From UBA668 sp041178405 (lineage in GTDB: Bacteria; Actinomycetota; Acidimicrobiia; Acidimicrobiales; Ilumatobacteraceae), in assembly GCA_041178405.1 (NCBI GenBank), contig JBEGVK010000055.1, forward strand, positions 6,376 to 70,375: a stretch of DNA of 64,000 nucleotides, in the 5' to 3' direction. How positions within the stretch are numbered: position 1 is the first letter of the stretch; every line of letters starts with the position of its first letter. The notes under the pieces were generated by a model that had not been told where the DNA came from, ran no database searches, and worked only from the letters and a program-made list of their open reading frames with translations. Made by a program: the position numbers and the translations under genes. Positions 7,865 to 16,612 of the stretch are shown here, piece by piece.

Positions 7865-8647
7865 GTGAGCAGGTCTCGCTACTTCCCGGATCTCTCGGCG
7901 CCCCTTGTCGCCGAGCTTCTCACTGAGCGGAGCATCCTGGTGCAGCCGCTCGGCGCCATCGAGCAGCATGGGCCGCACCTGCCGCTCAGCACTGACAGCG
8001 TCGTCGCCGCCGCAGTCGCCGAGGCAGCTGTCGAACGGGTCGGCGAGGAGCTCGACGTCTGGCTGCTCCCCACCCTCGAGTACACGAAGAGCAACGAGCA
8101 CGCGTGGAGCGCCGGCACCATCTGGCTGTCGGCAACAACGCTGCTTGCCGTCCTCGACGATCTTGGCCGCTGCGTCGCGACGACGCCGGCGCGCCGACTG
8201 GTCTTCCTCAACGGCCACGGCGGCAACAGCGCACTCGTGAACGTCGCAAACCGCGAGCTGCGACTCGCACACGGGCTGATGACCTTTCTCGCTCATCCCG
8301 GCGTGCCGCCCGACCAAGGTGGGGTCTCTCCAGCGTCAGAGCTCGGCATGGGTGTGCACGGAGGCACTGACGAGACATCGATCATGCTCCATCTGGCACC
8401 CCACCTGGTCGACATGTCGAAGGCCGAGCGGCGAGTGCCCGAGTGGCTCGCCGACAACCGGTACGTTCGCTTCGGCGGACGAGTGAGCTTCGGCTGGCTC
8501 AGCAACGACTTCTCGCCCGACGGCTACATCGGCGATCCCACCGCAGCGACCGCCGAACTGGGCGCAACGCTCTTCGAGGGTGCCGTGACGGCCTTCTGTG
8601 AGGCGCTGGCCGAGATCGCCCTCTTCGATCCAGGTCGACGCGCATGA
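7865..8647 (+). CDS. creatininase family amidohydrolase
   Basis: A 260-residue protein of the creatininase family. Metal-binding motifs are QPLGAIEQHGPHLPLSTD (residues 27-44, Glu33, His35 and Asp44), FLNGHGGNSALVN and GVHGGTDETSIML. Members open cyclic or linear amides (creatinine, 3-dehydro compounds, peptides such as mycofactocin precursor); this one cannot be assigned a substrate from sequence. The GTG start follows TAACGT by 6 nt. Its stop overlaps the ATG of the M20 hydrolase gene (ATGA), so the two probably act in one pathway. I see no mycofactocin genes nearby, which argues against MftE. Confidence 0.85.
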   Translation: MSRSRYFPDLSAPLVAELLTERSILVQPLGAIEQHGPHLPLSTDSVVAAAVAEAAVERVGEELDVWLLPTLEYTKSNEHAWSAGTIWLSATTLLAVLDDLGRCVATTPARRLVFLNGHGGNSALVNVANRELRLAHGLMTFLAHPGVPPDQGGVSPASELGMGVHGGTDETSIMLHLAPHLVDMSKAERRVPEWLADNRYVRFGGRVSFGWLSNDFSPDGYIGDPTAATAELGATLFEGAVTAFCEALAEIALFDPGRRA

Positions 8648-9918
8648 CCACGCCGGCTTCCGCCGATGCCCGTCACTCGCTGAGGATCGACGGCGCACGC
8701 CTGTGGCGGCGTCTCGAGGCACTGGGCGATATCGGCGCAGTCCACGGGCCGAACGGCGAGCGGGGCAGCGCTCGGCTCGCCCTGACCGACGCCGACCGCA
8801 TGGGACGAGACCTCGTGGTGACGTGGATGCGCGACCTCGGCATGACGGTCGACGTCGATCGCATTGGCAACGTCATTGCTCATCACGCAGGAAGCGATCC
8901 AGATGCGGCACCGGTGATGATGGGCTCGCACATCGACACTGTTCGCACCGGCGGTTGGTTCGATGGCAATCTCGGTGTGCTGGGCGGTCTCGAGGTCGTC
9001 GAGACGCTCATCGACGCCGGCATCACCACACGCCATCCCCTCGCGGTCGGGGTGTTCACCAACGAAGAGGGGGCCCGATTCGCGCCGGACATGCTCGGAA
9101 GCCTCGTGTATGTCGGCGGCATGGGACTCGAGGCGGCGCTCGACGTGCGCGCTGCCGACGACGGGGCGCGCCTCGGCGACGAGCTCGAACGGATCGGATA
9201 CAGCGGATCCACACCGTGCCCGACGCAGCGGTCTCCGTACGCCTTCGTCGAACTGCACATCGAGCAGGGGCCGGTGCTCGAGGACGAGGACGTCACCATC
9301 GGCGTCGTCACCGGCGTACAGGGAATCTCGTGGACCGAACTCACCCTGACGGGGCAGTCGGCGCACGCCGGCACGACGCCGATGCGGCTCCGACGCGACC
9401 CGGGCCTCGTCGCGGCCGAGATCGCCGTCGGGGTTCGGCGGATTGCTGCGGAGATGGGTGGCGCACAGGTGGCCACGGTCGGCCGGCTGGAACTGAGGCC
9501 GAACCTGGTGAACGTGGTGCCTGCCTCGGTGGTGATGACCGTCGACCTTCGCAACACCGACGAGGGTCTGCTGCAGGAGGCGGAGCGTCAGTTCGTGCGT
9601 CTCTGCGACGAGGCCGCACTCAGCGAAGGCGTCGCCGTCGAGCGCCGCCCACTGGCGCGATTCGAGCCCGTCGAATTCGAGGCCTCGATGATCGAACGGG
9701 TCGAGCACCATGCGATCGCCCTCGGGCATACGTCACGGCGGATGCCGTCCGGCGCCGGCCACGACGCGCAGATGCTCGCCCGCGTGTGCCCCACTGCGAT
9801 GATCTTCGTACCGAGTGTCAACGGCCTGTCGCACAACATCGCCGAGTACACCAAGCCCGAGCACATTCAGGCCGGTGGCGACGTGCTGCTGCAGACCGTG
9901 CTCTCGCTGGCCGGCTAG
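8644..9918 (+). CDS. M20 family Zn-dependent hydrolase, N-carbamoyl-amino-acid or allantoate amidohydrolase type
   Basis: A 424-residue binuclear zinc hydrolase. Ligands are GSHIDTV (His96), GWFDGNLGV (Asp107) and TNEEGARF (Glu141, Glu142), with a later LHIEQGP typical of the allantoate amidohydrolase / N-carbamoyl-L-amino-acid hydrolase branch. The insertion domain follows (GVQGISWTELTLTGQSAHAG). It likely cleaves a carbamoyl or ureido C-N bond to release CO2, ammonia and an amino acid. The gene is coupled to the creatininase-family gene by an ATGA overlap and ends at a strong bidirectional hairpin. With the deaminase and ABC importer downstream it supports a ureide or cyclic-amide pathway, which is inference. 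Confidence 0.85.
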   Translation: MTTPASADARHSLRIDGARLWRRLEALGDIGAVHGPNGERGSARLALTDADRMGRDLVVTWMRDLGMTVDVDRIGNVIAHHAGSDPDAAPVMMGSHIDTVRTGGWFDGNLGVLGGLEVVETLIDAGITTRHPLAVGVFTNEEGARFAPDMLGSLVYVGGMGLEAALDVRAADDGARLGDELERIGYSGSTPCPTQRSPYAFVELHIEQGPVLEDEDVTIGVVTGVQGISWTELTLTGQSAHAGTTPMRLRRDPGLVAAEIAVGVRRIAAEMGGAQVATVGRLELRPNLVNVVPASVVMTVDLRNTDEGLLQEAERQFVRLCDEAALSEGVAVERRPLARFEPVEFEASMIERVEHHAIALGHTSRRMPSGAGHDAQMLARVCPTAMIFVPSVNGLSHNIAEYTKPEHIQAGGDVLLQTVLSLAG

Positions 9919-9935
9919 GCCTACCCACGACGCGA

Positions 9936-9965
9936 CGAGGGGGCCGGCATTCGCCGGCCCCCTCG
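9936..9965. terminator. bidirectional hairpin between convergent genes
   Basis: A perfect 13-bp stem CGAGGGGGCCGGC with loop ATTC and its complement lies between the M20 hydrolase stop (9918) and the ABC binding-protein stop (9992). No long T-tract, as is common in actinobacteria. Confidence 0.85.
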
Positions 9966-9991
9966 CAACGTGCACTCAGGCGACGGGCGGG

Positions 9992-11110
9992 TCAGCGACC
10001 CGGTGCGCCCTCGCAGTACTGGTTGTCGAACAGTCCCTCGATGCTGTCATTGATCTCGACACCCTGCTCGGCGTAGATCGGGGCCAGCAGGTCGTACATC
10101 GCCTGCACCTTGCCCGGGTCGAGCGAGCAGTACGTGCCGTCGGGGCTGTTGGCGCCGATCCCCTTCTCCTCGAGCAGCGCGATGCCAGCGGCATTGAGCT
10201 CCTTGCTGAGGCCCCAGAATCCGTCGTGGGTGGCGTTGATCTCGATCATTGCGTCCATGACAGGAGTGGGGTCGTTGTAGAAGTCGATCCAGGCCTGGGC
10301 CATCTTCGGCACGAGCAGCTTCAGGCAGTCCGAGAGCTCGGCGGCCTTGGCCTGCGTCATCGTGATGGCAGCGGGGTAGTTGTCGAACCCGATCTCGCCA
10401 ACGGTGTAGAACGAGACGTCAGCAGGCGCCCCGTCCTTCCAGGCGATCTCGTTCTCGTACTTGTACACCTCGTTGGTGGCAAAGCCCTGCTGGAAGATCG
10501 AGCCTGACTCGGCGACCCACTTGGCGTCCGAGCCGTCGTAGCTCGGGTTGCTCTGCTCGGCAGTCATGTAGCCCTTGCCGATCATGTAGTCGATGTACGA
10601 CACGCCGGGGAAGTGCAGCACCGTTGCGCCGGTGCCGGCAATGTCCTCAGGCTTCTGGATGTCGTACTGGGCCGGGTCCCACATCACCATCTGCGGGTCC
10701 TTGTCGAGCGTCTTCATGATTGCCACGAGCCCGAGCGAGGACTCCTTGATCACGTCGGCGATGCCGATGTACGCCATGTCGGCTTCGCCGTCGACGAGCA
10801 CCGAGCTGTTGGCCTTGTCGAACTTGATCGTGGTGATCTCGATCTCCTTCAGGCCGCCAACGGCGTACTGCTCCTGCACGGCGCCGCGGTACGACACCGT
10901 GGCCTTGTCGGCGGTGCCGTTCGGGCCGATGAGCTGGTAGGTGCCGCCATGCTCGAGCTCGGGGAACCAGTCGGTCTGGATCGTCAGCTTCTCCGGGCAC
11001 ACGTTGCCGCCGTCGCCGCCGTCGCCGCCCTCGTCACCGCCGCCGCACGCGACGGCAAATGATCCGAGGGCTACGACCGCGAGTACTGCGGTGCTCCTGC
11101 TTGCCTTCAT
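9992..11110 (-). CDS. ABC transporter substrate-binding lipoprotein, NMT1/SsuA-like
   Basis: A 372-residue lipoprotein. The signal segment ALGSFAVACGGG places the lipidated Cys at about residue 22, followed by a Gly/Asp/Glu-rich spacer. The mature part starts KLTIQTDWFPELEHGG and has EADMAYIGIAD and TGATVLHFPGVS, resembling NMT1/THI5-like and SsuA-like periplasmic-type binding proteins that bind small anions, nitriles or thiamine precursors. The ligand cannot be read. The start at 11110 (MKASR) follows AGGGGAGG on the minus strand. It is the last gene of an ATPase, permease and binding-protein operon. Confidence 0.85.
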   Translation of the reverse strand: MKASRSTAVLAVVALGSFAVACGGGDEGGDGGDGGNVCPEKLTIQTDWFPELEHGGTYQLIGPNGTADKATVSYRGAVQEQYAVGGLKEIEITTIKFDKANSSVLVDGEADMAYIGIADVIKESSLGLVAIMKTLDKDPQMVMWDPAQYDIQKPEDIAGTGATVLHFPGVSYIDYMIGKGYMTAEQSNPSYDGSDAKWVAESGSIFQQGFATNEVYKYENEIAWKDGAPADVSFYTVGEIGFDNYPAAITMTQAKAAELSDCLKLLVPKMAQAWIDFYNDPTPVMDAMIEINATHDGFWGLSKELNAAGIALLEEKGIGANSPDGTYCSLDPGKVQAMYDLLAPIYAEQGVEINDSIEGLFDNQYCEGAPGR

Positions 11111-11149
11111 GTATGTCCTCCCCTTGGTGGTTGTGGTGACCAGTGATGG

Positions 11150-12055
11150 CTACGAGCGCTTGCGGGCTGACTCGTGCCAGTTACGGATGGCCCTGGTCGT
11201 GATCCATCCGACGATCAGGAACATCACGACGCCGAACACCGACGCAACGATGGTCCCGGCGAACATCTCCGGCCGCTCCGACGCCTTCTGCTGGCGCGTG
11301 CGGATGTAGTAGCCGATGCCCTTGTCGCCCTTGACGAAGAAGAAGTCGGCGACGATTGATCCGATGACGGCGCCGCCTGAGGCGATGCGCACGCCGGTCA
11401 TCATGGCGGGGAGAGCGCTCGGCAGTTCGAGCTTCCAGAGCCGGGTCATGCGGCTCACGCTGTTGAGCGTGAAGAGGTCGTGGTAGAGGTGATCCGTCGA
11501 CTGGAGGCCGAATAGCGTGTTGGTGATCACCGGGAAGATGGCAATGAGAATCGTCACCACGAGCCGAACGCCGAGTTCCTCGCCGAACAGCTGGGTGAGC
11601 AGTGGGGTGATGGCGAGGATGGGCACCGTCTGCAGCACGACGGCGTAGGGGAAGAACGCTCGCTCGAGCCCCTTCGAGAGATTCATGACGACGGCGAACA
11701 GGGTTCCCATGATCACGGCAATCGCCAGTCCGAGCAGGGTGACCTTCACGGTCGGCCACATGTACCCGAGGATCGGCCGGAGCCCATTGACGGCGTCGGT
11801 GATCGGCAGGAAGCCGTCGGTGACCACTTCGTGTGGGAACGGCAGCGCATTGCGGCGCTGCGTGTCGTTGTCGAAGTTGAAGGCGCTGTACAGGTACCAG
11901 GCGCCGATGAACGCAACGAAGGTGATGATCGGCGGGATCAGGGTCGCGATCCGCGACTCGCCTCGCTCGCTTCCGTGCGCGACTGCCGGCGCTGGGGCGG
12001 CGTCGAGATCGTCGAGTCCGTCCGGCATGCGGGTGGCCTCGTGCAGCGCGGTCAT
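11150..12055 (-). CDS. ABC transporter permease, SsuC/NMT1-associated type
   Basis: A 301-residue integral membrane protein. Five to six hydrophobic segments are visible: LIPPIITFVAFIGAWYLYSA near residue 45, VTLLGLAIAVIMGTLFAVV, FFPYAVVLQTVPILAITPLL, VVTILIAIFPVITNTLF and FAGTIVASVFGVVMFLIVGW near the C-terminus. The EAA-type loop that contacts the ATPase is represented by RLWKLELPSALPAMMTG. Together with the ATPase and binding protein it imports the ligand. The start ATG 12055 overlaps the ATPase stop (ATGA), so they are co-translated. A 39-bp gap separates it from the binding-protein gene. Confidence 0.85.
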   Translation of the reverse strand: MTALHEATRMPDGLDDLDAAPAPAVAHGSERGESRIATLIPPIITFVAFIGAWYLYSAFNFDNDTQRRNALPFPHEVVTDGFLPITDAVNGLRPILGYMWPTVKVTLLGLAIAVIMGTLFAVVMNLSKGLERAFFPYAVVLQTVPILAITPLLTQLFGEELGVRLVVTILIAIFPVITNTLFGLQSTDHLYHDLFTLNSVSRMTRLWKLELPSALPAMMTGVRIASGGAVIGSIVADFFFVKGDKGIGYYIRTRQQKASERPEMFAGTIVASVFGVVMFLIVGWITTRAIRNWHESARKRS

Positions 12056-12834
12056 GAGTGTGCATCCTTCAGATCGGCGCTGATCTTGCCGCAGAGTTCT
12101 GCGAACTCTGCCTCGTAGCGCAGGTCGTGCCGGCGGGGGAATGGGAACGGCACGGCGTAGTCGCCGATGATCCGTCCTGGCCGCGCCGACATCACGATGA
12201 CCCTCGTCGACAGGTACACCGCCTCCTGGATGCTGTGGGTGATGAACAGGCCCGCAAATCGCTCGGTCTGGAACAGGCTGAGCAGTTCGTCGTTGAGGCG
12301 CTCGCGCGTGATCTCGTCGAGCGCTCCGAATGGCTCGTCGAACAGGAAGACCTTGGGACGCAGCACGAGCGACCGCGCCAGTGAGCAGCGCATCTTCATG
12401 CCACCCGAGAGCTGCTTGGGATACTTGTTCTCGTGACCGACCAGGTTGACGAGCTCGATGGCCTGCTGTGCCGCTGTGGCTCGCTCGTCCTTGCCCATGC
12501 CCTGCAGCTCGGCATTGAGCTCGACATTGCGGCGCACGGTGCGCCACGGAAGGAGCGTGGGATCCTGGAAGACGTAGCCGATGCTCGATCGGTCGACGTC
12601 GCACGTGCCGCCGGTGTGGGGCTGCAGCCCGGACGCGATGCGCAGCAGCGTGCTCTTGCCGCACCCTGAGGGGCCGACGACGGTGACGAACTCACCGGAG
12701 CGCACGTCGAAGCTCACGTTGTCGACGGCGTGCGTGCCGTCGGGGAACACCATCGACAGGCCGCGGAAGCTCAGCAGGGCCCCGCTGGCCGGCGGTGAAC
12801 CGGTACCGCTCGGCGAACTGACCGTCGACGTCAT
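12052..12834 (-). CDS. ABC transporter ATP-binding protein, SsuB/TauB type
   Basis: A 260-residue ATPase with Walker A VVGPSGCGKST, Q-loop region SIGYVFQDPTLLPW, signature LSGGMKMRCSLAR and Walker B VFLFDEPFGALDE. It energises the import of the substrate bound by the lipoprotein at 9992. I chose ATG 12834, the second of two adjacent ATG codons, because GGGGG on the minus strand ends 4 nt before it and only 1 nt before the first. An upstream start at 12885 would add 17 residues of poor composition. No close promoter is obvious; a TAGGTT box about 110 bp upstream is possible. Confidence 0.87.
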   Translation of the reverse strand: MTSTVSSPSGTGSPPASGALLSFRGLSMVFPDGTHAVDNVSFDVRSGEFVTVVGPSGCGKSTLLRIASGLQPHTGGTCDVDRSSIGYVFQDPTLLPWRTVRRNVELNAELQGMGKDERATAAQQAIELVNLVGHENKYPKQLSGGMKMRCSLARSLVLRPKVFLFDEPFGALDEITRERLNDELLSLFQTERFAGLFITHSIQEAVYLSTRVIVMSARPGRIIGDYAVPFPFPRRHDLRYEAEFAELCGKISADLKDAHS

Positions 12835-12983
12835 CATTCCCCCTGACCATACGACACCGCCGTGGTGGCGCTGTGCCTTCCCCATGTCTGCTGCGTGAAC
12901 TTTTTGTCCGATCGGCCGGGTCCTGCAGGCACGTCAGCGACTACCAGAACCTAGCCGCGCCGTGGGGGCCGCGAGTGCCGCCG

Positions 12984-14189
12984 TCATGGGCCCGTGGGCG
13001 GCACGAGCACTCCCGCCCTGATGACAGTCCGCCGAGTCGGCGCCTCGGCGATCGCCTGGCGGATCGTGCGGGCTGGCAGGGCGACAAGGTCGGCAGCATC
13101 GCCCGGCGACGTGCCGGCCGGGCGGAGGCGCATCGCCCTGCGTACGCAGTTCGACACGGCGGAGAACGCGTCGTCGGGCAGTTGGTGCGCTGCCATGACC
13201 ATCAGCGCCGCAGTCTCGAGGCAGTCACCACGACCCATCGGATTGAACGGGTCCTGCAAGTTGTCCCAGCCTGCCGCCACGTTCACCCCGCCCGACCGGA
13301 GCACTGACACCGGCGCGATTGCCCGGGGTACCGCGTGCGGGTGCTCACGACCCTGCAGGTAGAGGTTCGACGACGGCAGTGCAACCACGTTGACGTCAGC
13401 CTCGGCGAGCATCGCCGCGATCCGCTGCTGCGCTGCAACCGGCATCATCGACAGGCTGACGCAGTGACTGGCGGTGACACTCTCGCTGAATCCGGTCGCA
13501 CGTACCCGCTCGGCGAGCAGCGCGAGCGTCGACCGATCAGGATCGGTGTGCTCGTCGGTGTGGAGATCGACGGGCACCCCGCAGTCGGCTGCGATCGCCA
13601 GGAACTCCTCGAGTGCCGATTCTGGCGACGGGTCGAGATGCGGGCACCCGCCGACCAGGTCGGCGCCGGCCGCGAGCGCGTCGCGGAGCCTGGAGCGCTG
13701 GTCGGCGCCCTCGGCCCCGCAGATCGGCCAGTCGGAGAGCGCCACGATCTCGATGTCGACGACGTCGCTGACCCGACGTCGGGCCTCGACGACGCCCTGC
13801 AGCGCAGCGAGGCCGTTGTCGTGCCGCACATCGACGTGCGTGCGGATGTGCGTGGCGCCGTGCCGGGCAATGGTGCGGGCCGCCCGCTCGGCACGATCAG
13901 CGGTGCCGTCGACAGTGATGAGATGGGCGTGTCGCATGATGCCGTCGATTGCGCCCATCAGGTCGCCGGAGGGATTCGGCACCAGTTCCGACAGGTAGGC
14001 CTTGTCGAGGTGGGCGTGCGCTTCGGCCATGGCGGGCAGCAGGAGGTCGCCCCCGAGATCGTGGACGACGTCGCCCGCCGCCGGCGTCCCGCCGTGGGCC
14101 ACGACCACGCCGTCGACGATGCGCACTCCGCAGGTGGTGCCGTCGGCGAGCAGTGCATTGCTGAGGAAGAGAGGTGGAACGCCGTGCAT
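12984..14189 (-). CDS. amidohydrolase of the cytosine deaminase family
   Basis: A 401-residue metal-dependent hydrolase. The first metal motif is AEAHAHLDKAY (HxH at residues 58 and 60), then VDLHTDEHTDP with the catalytic-type H-x-D-E pattern, VTASHCVSLSMM, and GWDNLQDPFNPMGRGD, corresponding to the metal-Asp region of E. coli-type cytosine deaminase (codA). Family members deaminate cytosine, isoguanine or creatinine, so a deamination of a cyclic amide is likely. ATG 14189 follows TACCCT by 6 nt. Close to the ABC importer, GGT and M20 genes it fits a nucleobase or ureide degradation unit; the substrate is not determined. Confidence 0.78.
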   Translation of the reverse strand: MHGVPPLFLSNALLADGTTCGVRIVDGVVVAHGGTPAAGDVVHDLGGDLLLPAMAEAHAHLDKAYLSELVPNPSGDLMGAIDGIMRHAHLITVDGTADRAERAARTIARHGATHIRTHVDVRHDNGLAALQGVVEARRRVSDVVDIEIVALSDWPICGAEGADQRSRLRDALAAGADLVGGCPHLDPSPESALEEFLAIAADCGVPVDLHTDEHTDPDRSTLALLAERVRATGFSESVTASHCVSLSMMPVAAQQRIAAMLAEADVNVVALPSSNLYLQGREHPHAVPRAIAPVSVLRSGGVNVAAGWDNLQDPFNPMGRGDCLETAALMVMAAHQLPDDAFSAVSNCVRRAMRLRPAGTSPGDAADLVALPARTIRQAIAEAPTRRTVIRAGVLVPPTGP

Positions 14190-14195
14190 GGTGCG

Positions 14196-14201
14196 AGGGT
14201 A
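14196..14201 (-). promoter_or_regulatory. -10 box of leaderless promoter, deaminase gene
   Basis: TACCCT on the minus strand lies 6 nt before ATG 14189. Confidence 0.5.
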
Positions 14202-14257
14202 GAGGCTCGGCATCACTCGCCCCGACGGGCGTCGCGACCACCGTCGAGAGCGATGCC

Positions 14258-15841
14258 TCAGGAGCCGCCAGCGAGCGCCACGCGAGCTCGAGGATCGGCA
14301 GCGCCGGCCCAGAAGCCCTCGCTGTCGCGGACGATCACGTGCGCGTGTCCGAACTCGTCGTCGTAGGCGGGACGGGTCTCGACGCGATGGCCTCGGGCGG
14401 CGAGTGCAGCCGCCCAGTCGCCGGGCGCGTGTCCCTCGACCGTCAGCGTGGGACCCTGGTGCGAGGTCCATGTGTCGAATCCGGTCACGGGGCCCTGCAA
14501 GGCCCACCGGCCGGCGTAGACCGCCTCGGCAGGAGAGCTCCCGTGCACGAAGAGGCGTGTGAGGATCTGCAGCAGGATCTGCGGCTGGGCGTCGCCGCCC
14601 ATGGTGCCGAGCACCGCCGCAAGGTTGCCGTCATGCGTGGCGAGCAGCGGCGACAGCGTGTGCGGCGGCCGTGCACCAGGTCGGATCTCGGCAGGGTGCC
14701 CCTCGTCGATCGAGAACCCGAGACCGCGGTTGTGCAGGTTGATGCCGGTGGTCGGCTCGACGAGGTGCGAGCCGAATCCGGCCGCGTTCGACTGGATGAG
14801 CGAGACGCCGTTGCCGGCGTCGTCGACGGTGCACAGGTAGGTGGTGTCGCCGGGTGCCGTCGCAGTGCCCAGCGTCGACGCTGACTCGCCGACGAGATGC
14901 CGACGGCTCGAGATGGCGTCGAGCAGCGACCTGCCGTCGGCGCCCTCGTGCAGGACCGCTGGCCGGTCGAAGCCGGCGGCTTTCGCCGACTCGACGAGCA
15001 GGTGCGCCCATCGCTCGTCGTCGGGGTCTCCTGGCAAAGTGCCCTCTGCTGCGAGCAGCTCGGCGAGGAGTGCGCCGCCCAGGGCCAGATAGCCCTGCGA
15101 ATTCGGCGGCACGGTGTGCAGGCGCACGCCGAGCACGTCGACGGCGAGCGACTCGACCCAGTCGACGCCCGGCGACGCAAGATCGGCCTCGCCGAACCAC
15201 CCGTCTCCCATCCTGCGTAGGCCTGTGCCGAAGTCGCCGAGGTAGAAGGCATCACGCCCGCCTGATGCCACGGCGCGGAGCGCCGCGGCAACGCCGGGCC
15301 GCCGTACCCGGGCGCCGGGCCGGAGTGCTTGGGAGGCGACTTCAGTGAGTGCGCTCCGAGATGCTGCGTCCAGCGATGCAACGGCGCCGACCAGCAGCGG
15401 GCTCGCTGGAAAGCCATGCTCGGCGAGGTCGACTGCTGGTTGGAAGAGCTCGTCGAGGGGAAGCCGAGCGAATCGACGGTGCAGCGCCACCCAGCCGTCG
15501 ACGCACCCGGGAACCGTGACCGACCTGATGTCGTGTCGGAACGGCATGTGCCTGCGGCCGCCGGCTCGCAGTGACGCAGCCGATGCGCCTGAGCCGGCTC
15601 GTCCGCTGGCGTTGAGGCAGTGCACGTCTCCGTCGATGTGCACGATCGCAAAGAGGTCGCCGCCCATGCCGCACAGGTGCGGTCCAGTGACGGCGAGCGC
15701 AGCATTGGCGGCGATCGCCGCATCCACCGCATTGCCGCCGAGCGCCAGTGCGCGAAGCCCAGCCTGCGTGGCGAGGCGATCGGCGCTGGCCACCATGTGC
15801 CGCAACGATCGGACAGTGTTGAACGGCGGACTCAGTGCCAC
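14258..15841 (-). CDS. gamma-glutamyltransferase family protein
   Basis: A 527-residue Ntn-hydrolase precursor. The N-terminal part has MVASADRLATQAGLRALALGGNAVDAAIAA, characteristic of gamma-glutamyltransferase. The probable autocleavage and nucleophile Thr is in PGDTTYLCTVDDAGNGVSL, with the conserved tail GTMGGDAQPQ. These enzymes hydrolyse or transfer gamma-glutamyl groups. No clear signal peptide is visible, so a cytoplasmic location is possible. I chose GTG 15841: GAGGAG lies 8 nt upstream on the minus strand, and the start overlaps the stop of the glycerophosphodiesterase gene, indicating coupling. It is the second gene of a two-gene minus-strand unit. Confidence 0.83.
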   Translation of the reverse strand: MALSPPFNTVRSLRHMVASADRLATQAGLRALALGGNAVDAAIAANAALAVTGPHLCGMGGDLFAIVHIDGDVHCLNASGRAGSGASAASLRAGGRRHMPFRHDIRSVTVPGCVDGWVALHRRFARLPLDELFQPAVDLAEHGFPASPLLVGAVASLDAASRSALTEVASQALRPGARVRRPGVAAALRAVASGGRDAFYLGDFGTGLRRMGDGWFGEADLASPGVDWVESLAVDVLGVRLHTVPPNSQGYLALGGALLAELLAAEGTLPGDPDDERWAHLLVESAKAAGFDRPAVLHEGADGRSLLDAISSRRHLVGESASTLGTATAPGDTTYLCTVDDAGNGVSLIQSNAAGFGSHLVEPTTGINLHNRGLGFSIDEGHPAEIRPGARPPHTLSPLLATHDGNLAAVLGTMGGDAQPQILLQILTRLFVHGSSPAEAVYAGRWALQGPVTGFDTWTSHQGPTLTVEGHAPGDWAAALAARGHRVETRPAYDDEFGHAHVIVRDSEGFWAGAADPRARVALAGGS

Positions 15842-16590
15842 TCGCCACGCTCCTCGAGCACAGCGCGGAGCACCGCAGGCTTGTCGGTCATCAGCCCGTC
15901 GACGCCGAGGTCGAGCAGTCGGCGCATCTCGTCGGCGTCGTCGATCGTCCAGACGTGGACCTGGAGGCCGCGCCCATGCGCACGGTCGACGAAGCGCCGG
16001 TCGACGACCGTCACCGGCCCTTGCCTGACCGGCACCTGGGCGGCGTGCGCCCCTCTGTTGAGCCCATGGCCCGGCAGGCCGATGCGCAGCGACACGACGC
16101 CCAACGGACCGAGTGAGGTGCACAGCCCGCCGTCGAATGCCGCACGGAGCCGGCGCAGCCGGCGGTCGTCGAACGCTCCGACTGCGACGCGCTGCACCGC
16201 AGCACAGCGACGCAATGTCGATGCGAGCGCGTCAACGGCAGCGTCCGACTTGCAGTCGATGTTCACTCGCAGGTCGGGCCACGCGCCGAGGAGGTCTTCG
16301 AGCAGCGGGATCGGGGCCACACCGTTGACCCGCGCGTGCTGCACCTCACTCCACGGCATCGAGCTGATGCGCCGCGGGATGCCGCACGTGCGGGTGAGGT
16401 CGTCATCATGGAACGCCACGAGGACGCCATCCGCCGTGACATGGACGTCGGTCTCGACGTAGCGGTATCCGAGACCAACCGCATACTCGAAGGCGGTCAT
16501 CGTGTTCTCCGGGGCGTCGCTTGCCCCACCACGGTGGGCCCAGGCGATTGGCCCATGCCATTCCAGATAGGGGTGAGGAGCGGCTGGCAT
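15832..16590 (-). CDS. glycerophosphodiester phosphodiesterase family protein
   Basis: A 252-residue TIM-barrel enzyme. The N-terminal motif IAWAHRGGASDAPENT has the HR..E catalytic residues, followed by YVETDVHVTADGVLVAFHDDDLTRT with the metal Glu, Asp and the second catalytic His. The C-terminal VHVWTIDDADEMRRLLDLGVDG is typical of GDPD proteins. It releases glycerol 3-phosphate from deacylated phospholipids. I chose ATG 16590 (MPAAPHPY) although an ATG at 16614 would add eight residues; that upstream codon shares the CATG tetramer with the start of the divergent aldehyde dehydrogenase gene. A GGAGG stretch lies too close to act as a normal ribosome site. Its stop overlaps the GGT start. 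Confidence 0.85.
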   Translation of the reverse strand: MPAAPHPYLEWHGPIAWAHRGGASDAPENTMTAFEYAVGLGYRYVETDVHVTADGVLVAFHDDDLTRTCGIPRRISSMPWSEVQHARVNGVAPIPLLEDLLGAWPDLRVNIDCKSDAAVDALASTLRRCAAVQRVAVGAFDDRRLRRLRAAFDGGLCTSLGPLGVVSLRIGLPGHGLNRGAHAAQVPVRQGPVTVVDRRFVDRAHGRGLQVHVWTIDDADEMRRLLDLGVDGLMTDKPAVLRAVLEERGEWH

Positions 16591-16599
16591 TGCCTCCAG

Positions 16600-16605
16600 T
16601 ATCGT
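16600..16605 (+). promoter_or_regulatory. -10 box of leaderless promoter, aldehyde dehydrogenase gene
   Basis: TATCGT, then 7 nt, then ATG 16613. On the opposite strand the same region faces the glycerophosphodiesterase gene. Confidence 0.5.
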
Positions 16606-16612
16606 CGGCGGC

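Noticed and set aside
12886..12983. TPP riboswitch before the NMT1-type ABC operon
   Set aside because: The conserved CTGAGA and GAACCTGA elements are absent.
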